A DNA stretch of 64,000 bases from Paenibacillaceae bacterium (GCA_947460235.1 CANHGK010000004.1:128817-192816), one strand, 5' to 3'. Shown: positions 15,544 through 25,646, counted from the stretch's first letter. Notes: a model not told the origin generated them from the sequence alone. Made by a program: numbers and translations.

Positions 15544-18500
15544 TTATTCGACATTACCATATATCGGAGTTTCTGAAGTTGTGTAACGATAATGCATCGC
15601 CAACGTATCATCCTGAATCCAAGCATTATTTTCTGAATGTTCCAATGTGATATTCATATTAGACCAATCGTTTAAGCTATACGATCCGTTGCTTGATAAT
15701 GACCACAGTGGGAACGAAGCAATATATTCACCATTCACAGCATCGTATCGCAATGTTGAGCTATTTTGAACAATGCGCTCCAACGTCCAAGCATTTGAAT
15801 TTACTACATATTTATTAGCAATATTACCATCGTTCGCTACTTCAAGCAGATAAGCAGCTCCGTGATCTAATGTTGCACCTGACGTGGATGTTACCTTTTT
15901 CGAAGCCGTTGACGCTTTGAAATCTTCAGCGTAAATCTTCAACTTCACATTTCCAGATAATGTGTTAGCTGTTTGTGTTTTTACACGTACATATAAATTC
16001 TGTGCATCGTTCGAAACGTAAACGCGAGCAATGTCCAAATTCGAGTTCGTAGAATCATTCAATTCGTCTAAATTATAAGGTACATTATTCCATTGTGAAA
16101 GCGCGCCATTTACAGTAATCGATTTATTCATACCTGCATTGTATTGGTAAGGAATTACTTTCATATCTTCTTGATTCGTATATGCTAATGCCGTAATGAT
16201 ATACCAAGCCGCTGTTACTGGTTGTAATGCAGTACTTACCAATGGGCGCATGTCAATTCTAGAAACTGCCTCACCAGCCGCCATATAACCGAGTGCTGTT
16301 CGTGAAACATACCATTGTAAATATTTCAACGCTTCATCTTTTTCACCGCGATAAATATGATGCAATGCTACATACATAGACATTTGCGGCCATGATGGCT
16401 CATCACTCTTCGCTTCATCTCCCGCCGGACTCCATGGTGATGTGTAGTAGAATATATCTCCATCATAACGAGCTATGCCATATCCATCATGCAATAAATT
16501 CGATTTAATTTTGCTAATATGGCTTACTGCACGACTTGAATTTGAATCAATGATACCAAGAACCATTAATAAATCAGAAGATGAATCCAATTTCGTATTT
16601 ATTGTACCATTCGGATAAACAGCTCGGTTATAGTAGCCTCCGCCACTGTTCCACATCCCTTTGTTATCCCAATCATTACGTTGCAAACTTGTGCGGATCG
16701 CACCAGAAACTCCATTCCACCAATCAGCCATATCTGTTAACCCTTTTGCTCGAGCAGCAGACTGGGCTGCCGTCATCCCTGCAATGTACGTTGCCTGAGT
16801 GAAGGTATTGTATTCAATGTTCTCTTCCCAAATCGAGCTATCAGCCGAGGAATATCCCCACGAATTCATCGTATTAGAGATAAAGTCAGCGGACTTTTTC
16901 ATTTTGCCCCACATATCATTCAAGAACGTAGCGTCATATCCGCTTAATTTGTAATGATTATATGCCCCATAAATCCATAATCCGATAGCATCATGTTCAG
17001 GTTCAACAAATTGCACCCAATTTCCAGTCCATAAATTGAAACACGTTCCAATCGTTCCGTCATCGCGAACACGATCACGCAGGAAGTACCAGTATTTATG
17101 AGCCTCTTCACGGAATCCCGCTTTGTCCAAAATAATTGCCGTAACGGCTGAATCACGTGCCCATACTTTATAACTGTAGTTATACGGATTCGTCGTTGCT
17201 GGCATTGCACCGTTTAATGGATTGATTGCATTTTTAATGGCCACCAAATTACGTTTGTATGTTAAGTTCATACCTTCATCACTAAAACTTACTTGTTTCT
17301 TTCCTGGTGCAGTTAACCAATTCGTATACGTCGAACGCGTCGTATTCAACCATTCTTCCGCTGTTTTCGTACGCAGTGTATCGACCGCACTCGTCGTTAA
17401 CGAAGTTGAAGAATTCATTGAAATTGCAAATGACCGTTGGATCGAACCATTCGCCGGAATGACAAAACGCGTTTGAAATGCAACACTCATATCAAGTGCC
17501 CATTTGTCTACATTATTTTTTAATGTTGCATTGCGATCAAAAGCGATCCAAGGAGAAACACCGAGGTCATTACTATTTGTGTTCAAATCGTCTGCAACGG
17601 TAAAACTACTCGGATCTTCAAACGCAGTCATCGCAACGACCGCTTGACCAGCACCAGTCATATCCACAAAAATCGTTCTGCGGGATGAATCATACCAACC
17701 ATGATGCCATTTGTTCGAATTCCCTTGAGTTTTGTTGTTCAGGTGAATCATTTCTAATAAGTTGTATTCAATTGGCGAACCCGTAGGATTTGTAAATGTA
17801 TACGTTGCAATGGTGAAATTTTGATTTGGAACCATGGAGTAATCTTTTTTTACCGTTATCGGCATCGATGATGCACCATAATTCAAATATTTGGTATTCA
17901 AAATACCATTTTCATCGTAATAAGCTTCTGCATTAAAGTTTGTTACATTATTGTATTTCACACCGCTCGTTTCATTTCGGAAAAAGCCTGTATATTCTTT
18001 AATCACACTTGTTGACATGTCGTCTTTATAATGTAATTCGGCCAAACGAGGGCCATTACCACCTGAAAAACCACCTTGATCAAGTTGACTGATTCGGCTA
18101 TTCATCCAAATGCCCATCGTATCTTTCCAATTCGAAAGATAAAGTGATGTAATTGAACGATCCGTAGCTTGTGTAGCTGGCACAGCTGTTACATTTACAT
18201 TAACCGTCGTTGTAAAACTATAATATCGAACCAATACTGGGGTCGTACCAATTACAAGCCCTTTAAGTGTCGAAGCAGGCAGCACATCAACATATTGCCA
18301 AATATCTGGAGTCAACGTTGTCAAACCAGAAATATCTACTTTTGTTCCATCAACATAATTAGCATATACTTTGATGGATTTTGATTGTCCCAAGCTAACT
18401 TGCAAGGTCGAAGAATCCGTTGAGATATTACTAATTTGAGGTGTTCCCACATATTGCACACCTGCCGTCACCGTTGTAATTCCTTGATCAAACGAATAAT

Positions 18501-20466
18501 CAATACCGTTATTATTATCCCAAACGCCATTTCCGTTATTAAATGCAGCAAGTGATATTTTAGTTGCGTTTAAGCTCAGAATAATTTTGAAATATCCGGG
18601 ATAATCCGATGTTGACAGAGGAGTACCAGGAACATTCGTCCAATTGCCTCCCTCAGGTTTGTAATGCAAAAATGCTTGTGCCTGGTTGGATTGATAATAA
18701 ATTGTAAAAGTGTTCTGAATAGGTGTAGCTGTTGGTGCCGGTGTAGCTGTCGGTTCTGGTGTAGCTGTCGGTGCCGGTGTAGCTGTTGATACCGGCGTAG
18801 TTGTTGGTGCCGGTGTAGCTGTTGGTGCCGGTGTAGCTGTTGGTGCCGGTGTAGCTGTTGGTGCCGGTGTAGCTGTTGGTGCCGGTGTAGCTGTTGGTGC
18901 CGGTGTAGTTGTTGGTGCCGGTGTAGCTGTTGGTGCAGCTGTAGCTGTTGGTGCCGGTGTAGCTGTTGGTGCCGGAGTTGGCGTGACAATAACTGATTCC
19001 AAACTCATTGACACTTCGTCTATTTGTAAAGATGTTGAGCCTGGTGAATCCAAATAAAATCCAATATCTAAGTTACCACTAGTCACTTCTGCTAATCCTG
19101 AAATAAGAGTCCATTGACCGTTTGGAGTTACATTTACTGGTATCATCGTTTTACCAGTTGCAGTTAATTCCATACGTGCAGCTGTTGGTAAACTTCCATA
19201 TGCGTTTAATTTCACCCATGAACTGACACGATAAACTCCATCAGACAGTCCGGATTTTATTTGGTGAATACTTTGTTTATATGCCGACGAATTCCAAAAA
19301 TAAGCTTTATTTAATCCTACTTTTGCATCGAAAGCATCAACGCCTACTGATGATTTTTGACCACTTGGTTGCCACACTGTCCAACCTGATAATGTACCGC
19401 TCTCAAACCCACCGTTCACAATGCTAATAACTGGTTTAGTAGTCGGTATTGCCGATGGAACGGGTGTTGCGCTAGGGTTTGGTGTAACTGTTGGTGTAGG
19501 ATCTAACGATGTTGTTGGTGTCGGTGTGCTAGAAGCAGTAGCCACTGGTGTAATTGTAGGTGATGCTGAAGGTAACGCTGATGGTGCAGGTGAATTGGTA
19601 GGAACAACTGTAGACGATGGTGTGATGGTAGATACGGGTGTCGGTGTTGCGACTGGATTTGCAATCAATTCTACTTGGTCTACTTGAAAAGAAGTCGAAC
19701 CAGGTGAATCAATATAAAATCCAATATCAACCACTTGACTCGTTACATTAACGACTTGGCTAATTTGTGTATAAACCGAAGTTACGGGAATTGGAACATA
19801 GGTTGGACCAGCGCCGTAACCTGAAATTTCCATTCGAGCCACTGTAGGTTGTGCACCAAATACTCGTAGTTTAACATATGCTTTTACCGTGTATGATCCA
19901 TTTGCCAAAAAGGGTTTTACTTGATGAATACTTTGCTTATAGGCTGCTGCATTCCAAAAATACATTTTTTTAGAACCACTAAACGTATCTACGCTGTCAA
20001 TTCCAAAATTAGCAGTTTTTCCGGTAGGATGCCATTCTGACCACCCAGTTAACGTACCTGTTTCAAAACCGCCATTATCTAAAAGCGAATAATTTGCATC
20101 GTTGTAAATAACATTTTGATTAACGAAATACGTACCCGTGCCTGAAAAAATATAATCCTTACCGCCGTTGTTATCCCAATTGGTATTATTTACGTTAAAT
20201 GCGGCTGTTACAACTGAGTTTCCGCTAGGTACTAAAATTGTCTTCTTGTAGTAATTCGGAATTTCACTTGTTTGCATAATTTCGCCAGGCAAAGAAGTCC
20301 AAGCTCCAGCGTTAACGTTGTAATGAATATTTGGGATACCACTCAAACTTTTGTAATAAATAACAACTTCATTCGCTGCAAAAACACTCCAATTAACCAT
20401 AGACAGTAAAATACTTGCAGTCAAACATAACGATGTCCAATATTTAATCCACTTAACTGATTTCAT
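15544..20466 (-). CDS. Giant secreted GH15 glucoamylase with CBM25/26 and two CBM4/9-like modules
   Basis: Extracellular exo-acting starch hydrolase of 1640 aa. A signal peptide precedes a CBM25/26-like module (about 32-125; VVIYYKSLSGIPNIHY). Two related beta-sandwich modules follow (about 130-270 and 350-490; NGGFETGTLTGWSEWHPTG and NGGFESGTLSGWTVWQPSG), resembling CBM4/9. After a (PTATPA)n linker come a second CBM25/26, an Ig-like segment, the GH15 beta-sandwich domain and the (alpha/alpha)6 barrel. SSIWEENIEY carries the predicted general acid and GYMAAGEAVSR the predicted base. The last 150 residues (SITVNGALSQWNNVPYNLDE) look like a DOMON-type binding domain as in glucodextranases, so glucodextranase activity is the alternative. 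It is a tandem paralogue of the next gene. Confidence 0.85.
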   Translation of the reverse strand: MKSVKWIKYWTSLCLTASILLSMVNWSVFAANEVVIYYKSLSGIPNIHYNVNAGAWTSLPGEIMQTSEIPNYYKKTILVPSGNSVVTAAFNVNNTNWDNNGGKDYIFSGTGTYFVNQNVIYNDANYSLLDNGGFETGTLTGWSEWHPTGKTANFGIDSVDTFSGSKKMYFWNAAAYKQSIHQVKPFLANGSYTVKAYVKLRVFGAQPTVARMEISGYGAGPTYVPIPVTSVYTQISQVVNVTSQVVDIGFYIDSPGSTSFQVDQVELIANPVATPTPVSTITPSSTVVPTNSPAPSALPSASPTITPVATASSTPTPTTSLDPTPTVTPNPSATPVPSAIPTTKPVISIVNGGFESGTLSGWTVWQPSGQKSSVGVDAFDAKVGLNKAYFWNSSAYKQSIHQIKSGLSDGVYRVSSWVKLNAYGSLPTAARMELTATGKTMIPVNVTPNGQWTLISGLAEVTSGNLDIGFYLDSPGSTSLQIDEVSMSLESVIVTPTPAPTATPAPTATAAPTATPAPTTTPAPTATPAPTATPAPTATPAPTATPAPTATPAPTTTPVSTATPAPTATPEPTATPAPTATPIQNTFTIYYQSNQAQAFLHYKPEGGNWTNVPGTPLSTSDYPGYFKIILSLNATKISLAAFNNGNGVWDNNNGIDYSFDQGITTVTAGVQYVGTPQISNISTDSSTLQVSLGQSKSIKVYANYVDGTKVDISGLTTLTPDIWQYVDVLPASTLKGLVIGTTPVLVRYYSFTTTVNVNVTAVPATQATDRSITSLYLSNWKDTMGIWMNSRISQLDQGGFSGGNGPRLAELHYKDDMSTSVIKEYTGFFRNETSGVKYNNVTNFNAEAYYDENGILNTKYLNYGASSMPITVKKDYSMVPNQNFTIATYTFTNPTGSPIEYNLLEMIHLNNKTQGNSNKWHHGWYDSSRRTIFVDMTGAGQAVVAMTAFEDPSSFTVADDLNTNSNDLGVSPWIAFDRNATLKNNVDKWALDMSVAFQTRFVIPANGSIQRSFAISMNSSTSLTTSAVDTLRTKTAEEWLNTTRSTYTNWLTAPGKKQVSFSDEGMNLTYKRNLVAIKNAINPLNGAMPATTNPYNYSYKVWARDSAVTAIILDKAGFREEAHKYWYFLRDRVRDDGTIGTCFNLWTGNWVQFVEPEHDAIGLWIYGAYNHYKLSGYDATFLNDMWGKMKKSADFISNTMNSWGYSSADSSIWEENIEYNTFTQATYIAGMTAAQSAARAKGLTDMADWWNGVSGAIRTSLQRNDWDNKGMWNSGGGYYNRAVYPNGTINTKLDSSSDLLMVLGIIDSNSSRAVSHISKIKSNLLHDGYGIARYDGDIFYYTSPWSPAGDEAKSDEPSWPQMSMYVALHHIYRGEKDEALKYLQWYVSRTALGYMAAGEAVSRIDMRPLVSTALQPVTAAWYIITALAYTNQEDMKVIPYQYNAGMNKSITVNGALSQWNNVPYNLDELNDSTNSNLDIARVYVSNDAQNLYVRVKTQTANTLSGNVKLKIYAEDFKASTASKKVTSTSGATLDHGAAYLLEVANDGNIANKYVVNSNAWTLERIVQNSSTLRYDAVNGEYIASFPLWSLSSNGSYSLNDWSNMNITLEHSENNAWIQDDTLAMHYRYTTSETPIYGNVE
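18720..18975. repeat. 18-bp tandem repeat in the glucoamylase linker
   Basis: Roughly thirteen copies of an 18-bp unit (GGTGCCGGTGTAGCTGTT and near variants) encode APTATP-type linker on the minus strand. Most copies are identical or differ by one base. It separates the CBM4/9-like modules from the second CBM25/26. Confidence 0.88.
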
Positions 20467-20503
20467 CTTATTCCACTCCTAGTTTCTTTCGTCCGCACGA
20501 TGC

Positions 20504-20549
20504 GCAAACGATTTCTATATAGTCTAAAAAAAATATTAATGAAATGCAA
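20504..20549 (-). promoter_or_regulatory. Promoter and LacI-type operator of the first glucoamylase gene
   Basis: Minus strand TTGCAT (20549-20544), 17 bp, TAGACT (20526-20521), matching the GH119 promoter in -35 and spacing. The operator (plus strand GCAAACGATTTC, 20504-20515) covers the likely transcription start, where a repressor would block initiation. The start codon is about 40 bp further on. Confidence 0.55.
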
Positions 20550-20558
20550 GATATCCCC

Positions 20559-20586
20559 GTCAGCATGTTATCGCTAACATACTGAC
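20559..20586. other. Strong hairpin between the two glucoamylase genes
   Basis: The arms GTCAGCATGTTA and TAACATACTGAC (one mismatch) enclose TCGC, 30 bp after the stop of the upstream glucoamylase gene. No T-run follows on either strand, so it is a weak terminator at best. It could stabilise the 3' end of the mRNA. Confidence 0.5.
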
Positions 20587-20615
20587 AGAGATTTACCTTG
20601 CTATTCAATGATCAA

Positions 20616-23600
20616 TTATTCGATATTACTATAGATCGGTGCTTCTGTTGTTGTATTACGATAATGCACGCCTAATGTGTCGTCTTGAACCCATGACGTA
20701 CCCACTTGATGCTCAAGCGTAATATTCATATTTGACCAATCGTTTGTTGCCAATGCACCCGTACTAGAAAATGACCAAAGCGGGAATGAAGCAATATATT
20801 CCCCTGTCGTCGCATCATATCTAAGCGTTGAACTGTTTTGAACATTTCGTTCAAACGTCCAATTTCCACCTGTTACAACAAATTTGTTTGCGAGATTACC
20901 ATCGTTTTTCACTTCAAGTAAATATTGTGCACTGTGATCGAGTGCAATTCCCGAAACGCTGGTTGCTGATTTTGCAGCAGCTGATTGCTTAAAGTCTTCT
21001 GCATAAATTTGCAATCCGACATTTGCACCAGATGTGTTTGGCGATTTCGTTTTGACACGCACGTATAGATTTTGTGCGTCATTTGATACATAAACTTTTG
21101 CGATATCCATATCTGCATTTGGTGTATCACCTAAATCATCAAGAACATATGGAATATTGCTAAATTGAGTTAATGCACCAGTTACTGTTACCCCTTTATT
21201 AAATCCTACATTATACTGATAAGGAATTACTTTCAAGTCTGCTTGATCCGTGTAGGCGAGTGCAGTTAATACATACCATGCTGCTGTAACCGGTTCTACC
21301 GCTGTACTAATTAATGGACGCATGTCGACACGAGAAACTGCTTCACCTGCAGCCATATAACCAACTGCTGTACGGGCAACAACCCACTTCAAATATTTAA
21401 GTGCTTCATCTTTTTCGCCGCGATTAATATGGTGTAATGCAACATACATCGACATTTGCGGCCACGAAGGTTCATCACTCAATGCTTCGTTTCCAGCTGG
21501 ACTCCATGGTGATGTGTAATAGAAAATATCTCCATCATATCGAGCAATACCATAACCATCATGTAATAAGTTTGCTTTCACTTTATTAACGTGACTCACT
21601 GCACGACTTGAATTCGAATCAATTACACCGAGAACCATTAACAGATCTGAAGATGAATCAATTTTGGAATTCAAAGATCCATCTGTAAAAATCGCACGAT
21701 TATAATATCCACCGTTTGCATTCCACATGCCCTTGTTATCTGAATCGTTCCGTTGTATTGACGTACGAATTCCGCTAGCTACACCATTCCACCAATCAGC
21801 CGTACCTGCCAATCCAAGATCACGGGCAATATACTCGGCAGCATTCATCCCTGCAATATAAGTAGCTTGCGTAAAGACATTGTACTCGATATTTTCTTCC
21901 CAAATCGAACTGTCCGCCGCACCATAGCCCCATGCATTGGTTGAACCTGAAATAAAGTCTGCTGATTTCTTCAATTTAGGCCACATATCATTTAAGAACG
22001 TCTTATCGTAACCACTTAATTTGTAATGATTATAAACGCCCGCAATCCAAAGTCCAATTGCATCATGTTCTGGTTCAACGAATTGAACCCAATTACTTGT
22101 AAACAAATTGAAACATGTTCCGATCGTTCCGTCTGCACGAACGCGGTCGCGTAACCAATACCAATACTTACGCGCTTCTTCACGGAATCCGGCTTTATCA
22201 AGAATAATTGCAGTTACTGCCGAGTCACGACCCCATACTTTATAACTATAATTATATGGGTTTGTTGTTGCTGGCATTGCACCTGTAATTGGGTTGATAG
22301 AGTTTTTAATCGCAATTAAGTTACGTTTATACGCCAAGTTCATTCCTTCATCGTCAAAATTGACCTGTTTTTTGCCTGGTCCTGTTAACCATGAGTTATA
22401 AATTGCTGAAGTATACGAAAACCAGTCAGTCGGTGTTTTTGCTAACATTTCATCTACCGCTGCAGTTGCATACACTTTTGTTGCATTAACCGTTAAACCA
22501 AATGAACGAGTAACTGTTCCATTCGCTGGAATGACAAAACGAGATTGGAAACCAACATCCATATCCATCGCCCATTTGGATGCATTGTTTTTGAGAACAC
22601 CGTTATTATTAAATGACCACCAAGGTGATGCATTTACATCTGCGGTATTAGTAATCGAATCATCGCCCACCGTATAACTGTTCGGATCTTCAAATGCCGT
22701 TAACGCGAGCACGAACTGACCAGCACCAGTCATATCAACAAACAACGTTTTGCGAGTGGAATCATACCAACCATAATGCATTTTGTTCGAATTACCTGAA
22801 GTTTTGTTATTCAAATGCAGTGCTTCAAGTAAATTATATTCAAGAGGTGCATTCGTGTTGTTCTTAAACGTATACGTTGCAACAGTTACGTTCTTATTAG
22901 GTACAGTCGCAAAGTCTTTTGTAATTGAAATTGGTAATGCTGTCGTGCCGTACTTTTTATATTGCGTTTTCAAAATACCATTTTCATCGAAATAAGCATC
23001 CGCATTAAAAGTAGATACATTATTATATTTCACGTTATTTGTTTCATCACGGAAATACCCTGTATATTCTTTAATTTGGTTTGTTGCCATATCATCACGG
23101 AAATGCACTTCTGATATGCGCGGACCATATCCGCCAGAGAAACCACCTTGATCCAATTGTGATATTTTACTGTTCATCCAAATGTTCAACGTGTCATTCC
23201 AGTTAGACATATAGAGTGAAGTAACTGATCGATCTGTCGCCTGCGTTGCAACTTTTGCTAAGACTGAAACCGTTACGCTGAAAATTTGATCTTGTAATTG
23301 GACAATTACATTCGTATTCCCTAACGCTACAGGAGTCAATGCTCCAGTCGTGCTAACAGCTACAACTCCCGGATTTACCGTTGTATACGTAGCAAATGCT
23401 GTCGCATTGCTAATTGTTCCATCTGCATAATTCGCAGTAACATTAAGATTTGAGTTGCCATTTAATGCAACTGTTACCGTTTGTTGATCAACTGAAATAC
23501 TGCGCAATACTGGTTTTGTTTTATAAACTTGATTATTTGCAACTGTCGTAATTCCAGAGGTGAATAAATAGTTTTTGGAATTATTGCTATCCCATGTACC

Positions 23601-25223
23601 TTTGTTGTTATTAAATGCAGCTTCTATTCTTGCTGCTGCATTTGTGATTGTAATCTTTTGATAACCTGGCACATCTGAATTCACCAAGGCAACTCCGGGA
23701 ACTACTGTCCAAATTCCGCCTTCAGGACGATAGTGCAAATATGCATCTCCAAACGTGTTATGGTAATAAATCTCAAACGTGTTTGTAGAAGGTGTAGCTG
23801 TCGGCACTGGTGTAGCTGTCACAACAGGTGTAGCTGTCGGCACTGGTGTAGCCGTCACAACAGGTGTAGCTGTCGGCAATGCTGTAGCTGTTGGGACGAT
23901 TGTTGCAGTCGGTACCGGTGTGATCGAAGGAATCGGTGTATCTGTCGGAATTGGTGTATTCGTTGGCGCTACTGTAGGTGATGGTACCGGCGTTCCCGTT
24001 GGAACGGTTGTCGTGATGACGCCATTAGTGACCGTACTTACACCTGGATTAAACGTATAATTCTTACCGCCATTATTGTCCCAACTACCTGCTCCATTCG
24101 TGAATGCAGCTTCTGCGATTTTGTTTGCATTTAAATTAAGAACTAATTTCATATAACCTGAAAGATCAGAAGTACTCATCAATGCGCCAGGTGCGACTGT
24201 CCAACTGCCACCTTCAGGACGATAGTGCATATAAGTTGTCGTCCAACTCGACTTAAAGTTAATTGTAAAGTTTTGTGATGGAATAAACGGTGTCGGTGTT
24301 GGAATTACGGGTGCACCTGAAGAAATCACACCTGCATTAAAAGTAGATACCCCCACAGGGAAGAAGTAATTGAGTGAATTACGGCTATCCCACACGGAAC
24401 CGCCATCATTAAAACAAGCTTCGAGCTGTGTTAACGCACCGATATCGATGGTAGCTTTGAAATAACCTGGAATTTCAGCTGCAGTCATTTTGAGACCAGG
24501 TGATCCAACCCATAATTTATTTGCCTGACGATAGAATAGATATGGTTGAGTAAATCCTGATTTGTAATAAACTGTGACGCTATTACCAGGAACTTGCGTT
24601 GGTGCTGGCGTCGCTGTCGGTGCAATTGTTGGTGTTGCCGTTGGTGCTGGCGTGTCTGTCGGAACTGGCGTTGCCGTTGGAACTGGAGTATCTGTCGGAA
24701 CTGGTGTGACCGTTGGAATTGGAGTATTAGTTGGAACTGAAGTAATCGTTACCGTTGCTGTTGGAGTTGCTGTGACTACCGGTGTTGCAGTTGGTACCGG
24801 AGTTGGTGTGTATGCGCCTGGAGGTGCGCCTACTGTAATAACACCATTCACAAAAGTTGAGGTCCCTGTAGGGAAAAAGTAGTTTTTGCCGCTTTTACTG
24901 TCCCAAGTCGGGTTCGTACCCCCGCTGTTGAAACATGCTTCTAGCTGTGTTGCTGCGCCGATCGAAATCGTAATTTTTGCATAGCCTGCTACTTCAGCAT
25001 CTGCCATTTTTACGCCTGGAACAGTCGTCCATGTACCATTCGCTGGGCGATAATGAATGAAAGGAGTTGTAAACCCTTTTTTGTAGTAAATTACTGATGT
25101 GTTGGAAACAGCCGCATTCGCGATTTGTGTGCCAACGCTTGCATTGAGTGGGGTTCCAAATGCGGGAAAAATCAACGATAAAATCATTGAAAAAACCAAC
25201 ATAACCCTGAACCACTGCTTCAT
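20616..25223 (-). CDS. Giant secreted GH15 glucoamylase with four CBM25/26 modules
   Basis: Second extracellular GH15 enzyme, 1535 aa. A signal peptide is followed by four CBM25/26 starch-binding modules (about 42-135, 215-305, 322-405 and 480-570), each with the shape YYK-G-F-x-x-P-Y/F-x-H/F-YRP and W-(D/N)-x-N. Pro-Thr linkers join them. A BIG2-like segment (VDQQTVTVALNGNSNLNVTA), the GH15 beta-sandwich, the barrel (SYKVWGRDSAVTAIILDKAG; SSIWEENIEY; AAGEAVSRVDMRPL) and a DOMON-like C-terminal domain follow. From the beta-sandwich onward it is very like the neighbouring paralogue; the N-terminal modules differ. The ATG has AAGGAGC upstream. Starch binding should be multivalent. Confidence 0.87.
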   Translation of the reverse strand: MKQWFRVMLVFSMILSLIFPAFGTPLNASVGTQIANAAVSNTSVIYYKKGFTTPFIHYRPANGTWTTVPGVKMADAEVAGYAKITISIGAATQLEACFNSGGTNPTWDSKSGKNYFFPTGTSTFVNGVITVGAPPGAYTPTPVPTATPVVTATPTATVTITSVPTNTPIPTVTPVPTDTPVPTATPVPTDTPAPTATPTIAPTATPAPTQVPGNSVTVYYKSGFTQPYLFYRQANKLWVGSPGLKMTAAEIPGYFKATIDIGALTQLEACFNDGGSVWDSRNSLNYFFPVGVSTFNAGVISSGAPVIPTPTPFIPSQNFTINFKSSWTTTYMHYRPEGGSWTVAPGALMSTSDLSGYMKLVLNLNANKIAEAAFTNGAGSWDNNGGKNYTFNPGVSTVTNGVITTTVPTGTPVPSPTVAPTNTPIPTDTPIPSITPVPTATIVPTATALPTATPVVTATPVPTATPVVTATPVPTATPSTNTFEIYYHNTFGDAYLHYRPEGGIWTVVPGVALVNSDVPGYQKITITNAAARIEAAFNNNKGTWDSNNSKNYLFTSGITTVANNQVYKTKPVLRSISVDQQTVTVALNGNSNLNVTANYADGTISNATAFATYTTVNPGVVAVSTTGALTPVALGNTNVIVQLQDQIFSVTVSVLAKVATQATDRSVTSLYMSNWNDTLNIWMNSKISQLDQGGFSGGYGPRISEVHFRDDMATNQIKEYTGYFRDETNNVKYNNVSTFNADAYFDENGILKTQYKKYGTTALPISITKDFATVPNKNVTVATYTFKNNTNAPLEYNLLEALHLNNKTSGNSNKMHYGWYDSTRKTLFVDMTGAGQFVLALTAFEDPNSYTVGDDSITNTADVNASPWWSFNNNGVLKNNASKWAMDMDVGFQSRFVIPANGTVTRSFGLTVNATKVYATAAVDEMLAKTPTDWFSYTSAIYNSWLTGPGKKQVNFDDEGMNLAYKRNLIAIKNSINPITGAMPATTNPYNYSYKVWGRDSAVTAIILDKAGFREEARKYWYWLRDRVRADGTIGTCFNLFTSNWVQFVEPEHDAIGLWIAGVYNHYKLSGYDKTFLNDMWPKLKKSADFISGSTNAWGYGAADSSIWEENIEYNVFTQATYIAGMNAAEYIARDLGLAGTADWWNGVASGIRTSIQRNDSDNKGMWNANGGYYNRAIFTDGSLNSKIDSSSDLLMVLGVIDSNSSRAVSHVNKVKANLLHDGYGIARYDGDIFYYTSPWSPAGNEALSDEPSWPQMSMYVALHHINRGEKDEALKYLKWVVARTAVGYMAAGEAVSRVDMRPLISTAVEPVTAAWYVLTALAYTDQADLKVIPYQYNVGFNKGVTVTGALTQFSNIPYVLDDLGDTPNADMDIAKVYVSNDAQNLYVRVKTKSPNTSGANVGLQIYAEDFKQSAAAKSATSVSGIALDHSAQYLLEVKNDGNLANKFVVTGGNWTFERNVQNSSTLRYDATTGEYIASFPLWSFSSTGALATNDWSNMNITLEHQVGTSWVQDDTLGVHYRNTTTEAPIYSNIE

Positions 25224-25278
25224 ACGTTGCTCAGCTCCTTCGATTTGGATTGATATTCAGCGCATCTGCACTATGTAT

Positions 25279-25326
25279 GCAATCGTTTGTATGCTAATAC
25301 TAGCACGCAAACTTTAATGCTGTAAA
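25279..25326 (-). promoter_or_regulatory. Promoter and LacI-type operator of the second glucoamylase gene
   Basis: Minus strand TTTACA (25326-25321), 18 bp, TAGTAT (25302-25297). The operator, minus strand ACAAACGATTGC at 25290-25279, lies six bases past the -10 and covers the start site, as in the sister gene. It is flanked by GCATAC on both sides. Confidence 0.5.
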
Positions 25327-25502
25327 GATGTAAATACGACCTCAATGATGAATTTCCCTTTCCATGCAGTCGTTTGACTTAAAATTTTCACAATTTTCTT
25401 TTTTTTATTTCCACCATTATTATTAGCGAAAATTCTTTAAGAAGGTGTTCCGTAATTGAAAGTCGAATGCTAAACTTAAAATATCAGGAAATCCATGTTT
25501 TT

Positions 25503-25518
25503 GGCATTGTAATTGCTT
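25503..25518 (+). promoter_or_regulatory. Sigma-54 (-24/-12) promoter of fixABCX
   Basis: TTGGCATTGTAATTGCTT matches the sigma-54 pattern TGGCAy-N5-TTGCw, with GG (25503-25504) and GC (25515-25516) exactly 12 bp apart. Transcription would begin near 25528, about 120 nt before fixA. It implies control by an enhancer-binding activator and an alternative sigma factor (SigL/RpoN), neither in the window. The 420-bp gap from 25224 to 25646 otherwise holds the glucoamylase promoter and an AT-rich stretch with TTCTTTAAGAA near 25433. Confidence 0.65.
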
Positions 25519-25646
25519 ACATTTCAATTGATAACATTATTTCCCGATGATTACTTAAGTTCTTTTTTTCACAAAGTTCATGCTCTTGGTATACCGCTTG
25601 GATTCATCGAGTCAGTCACACCTTAACATTTCGAGGAGGATTGGTC

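Noticed and set aside
18720..18975. CRISPR-like array or minisatellite outside genes
   Set aside because: Copies are adjacent, without spacers, and in frame within the glucoamylase gene.
25508..25521. NifA-type upstream activating sequence near fixA (TGT...ACA)
   Set aside because: The spacing is 8, not the required 10, and it overlaps the sigma-54 promoter itself.
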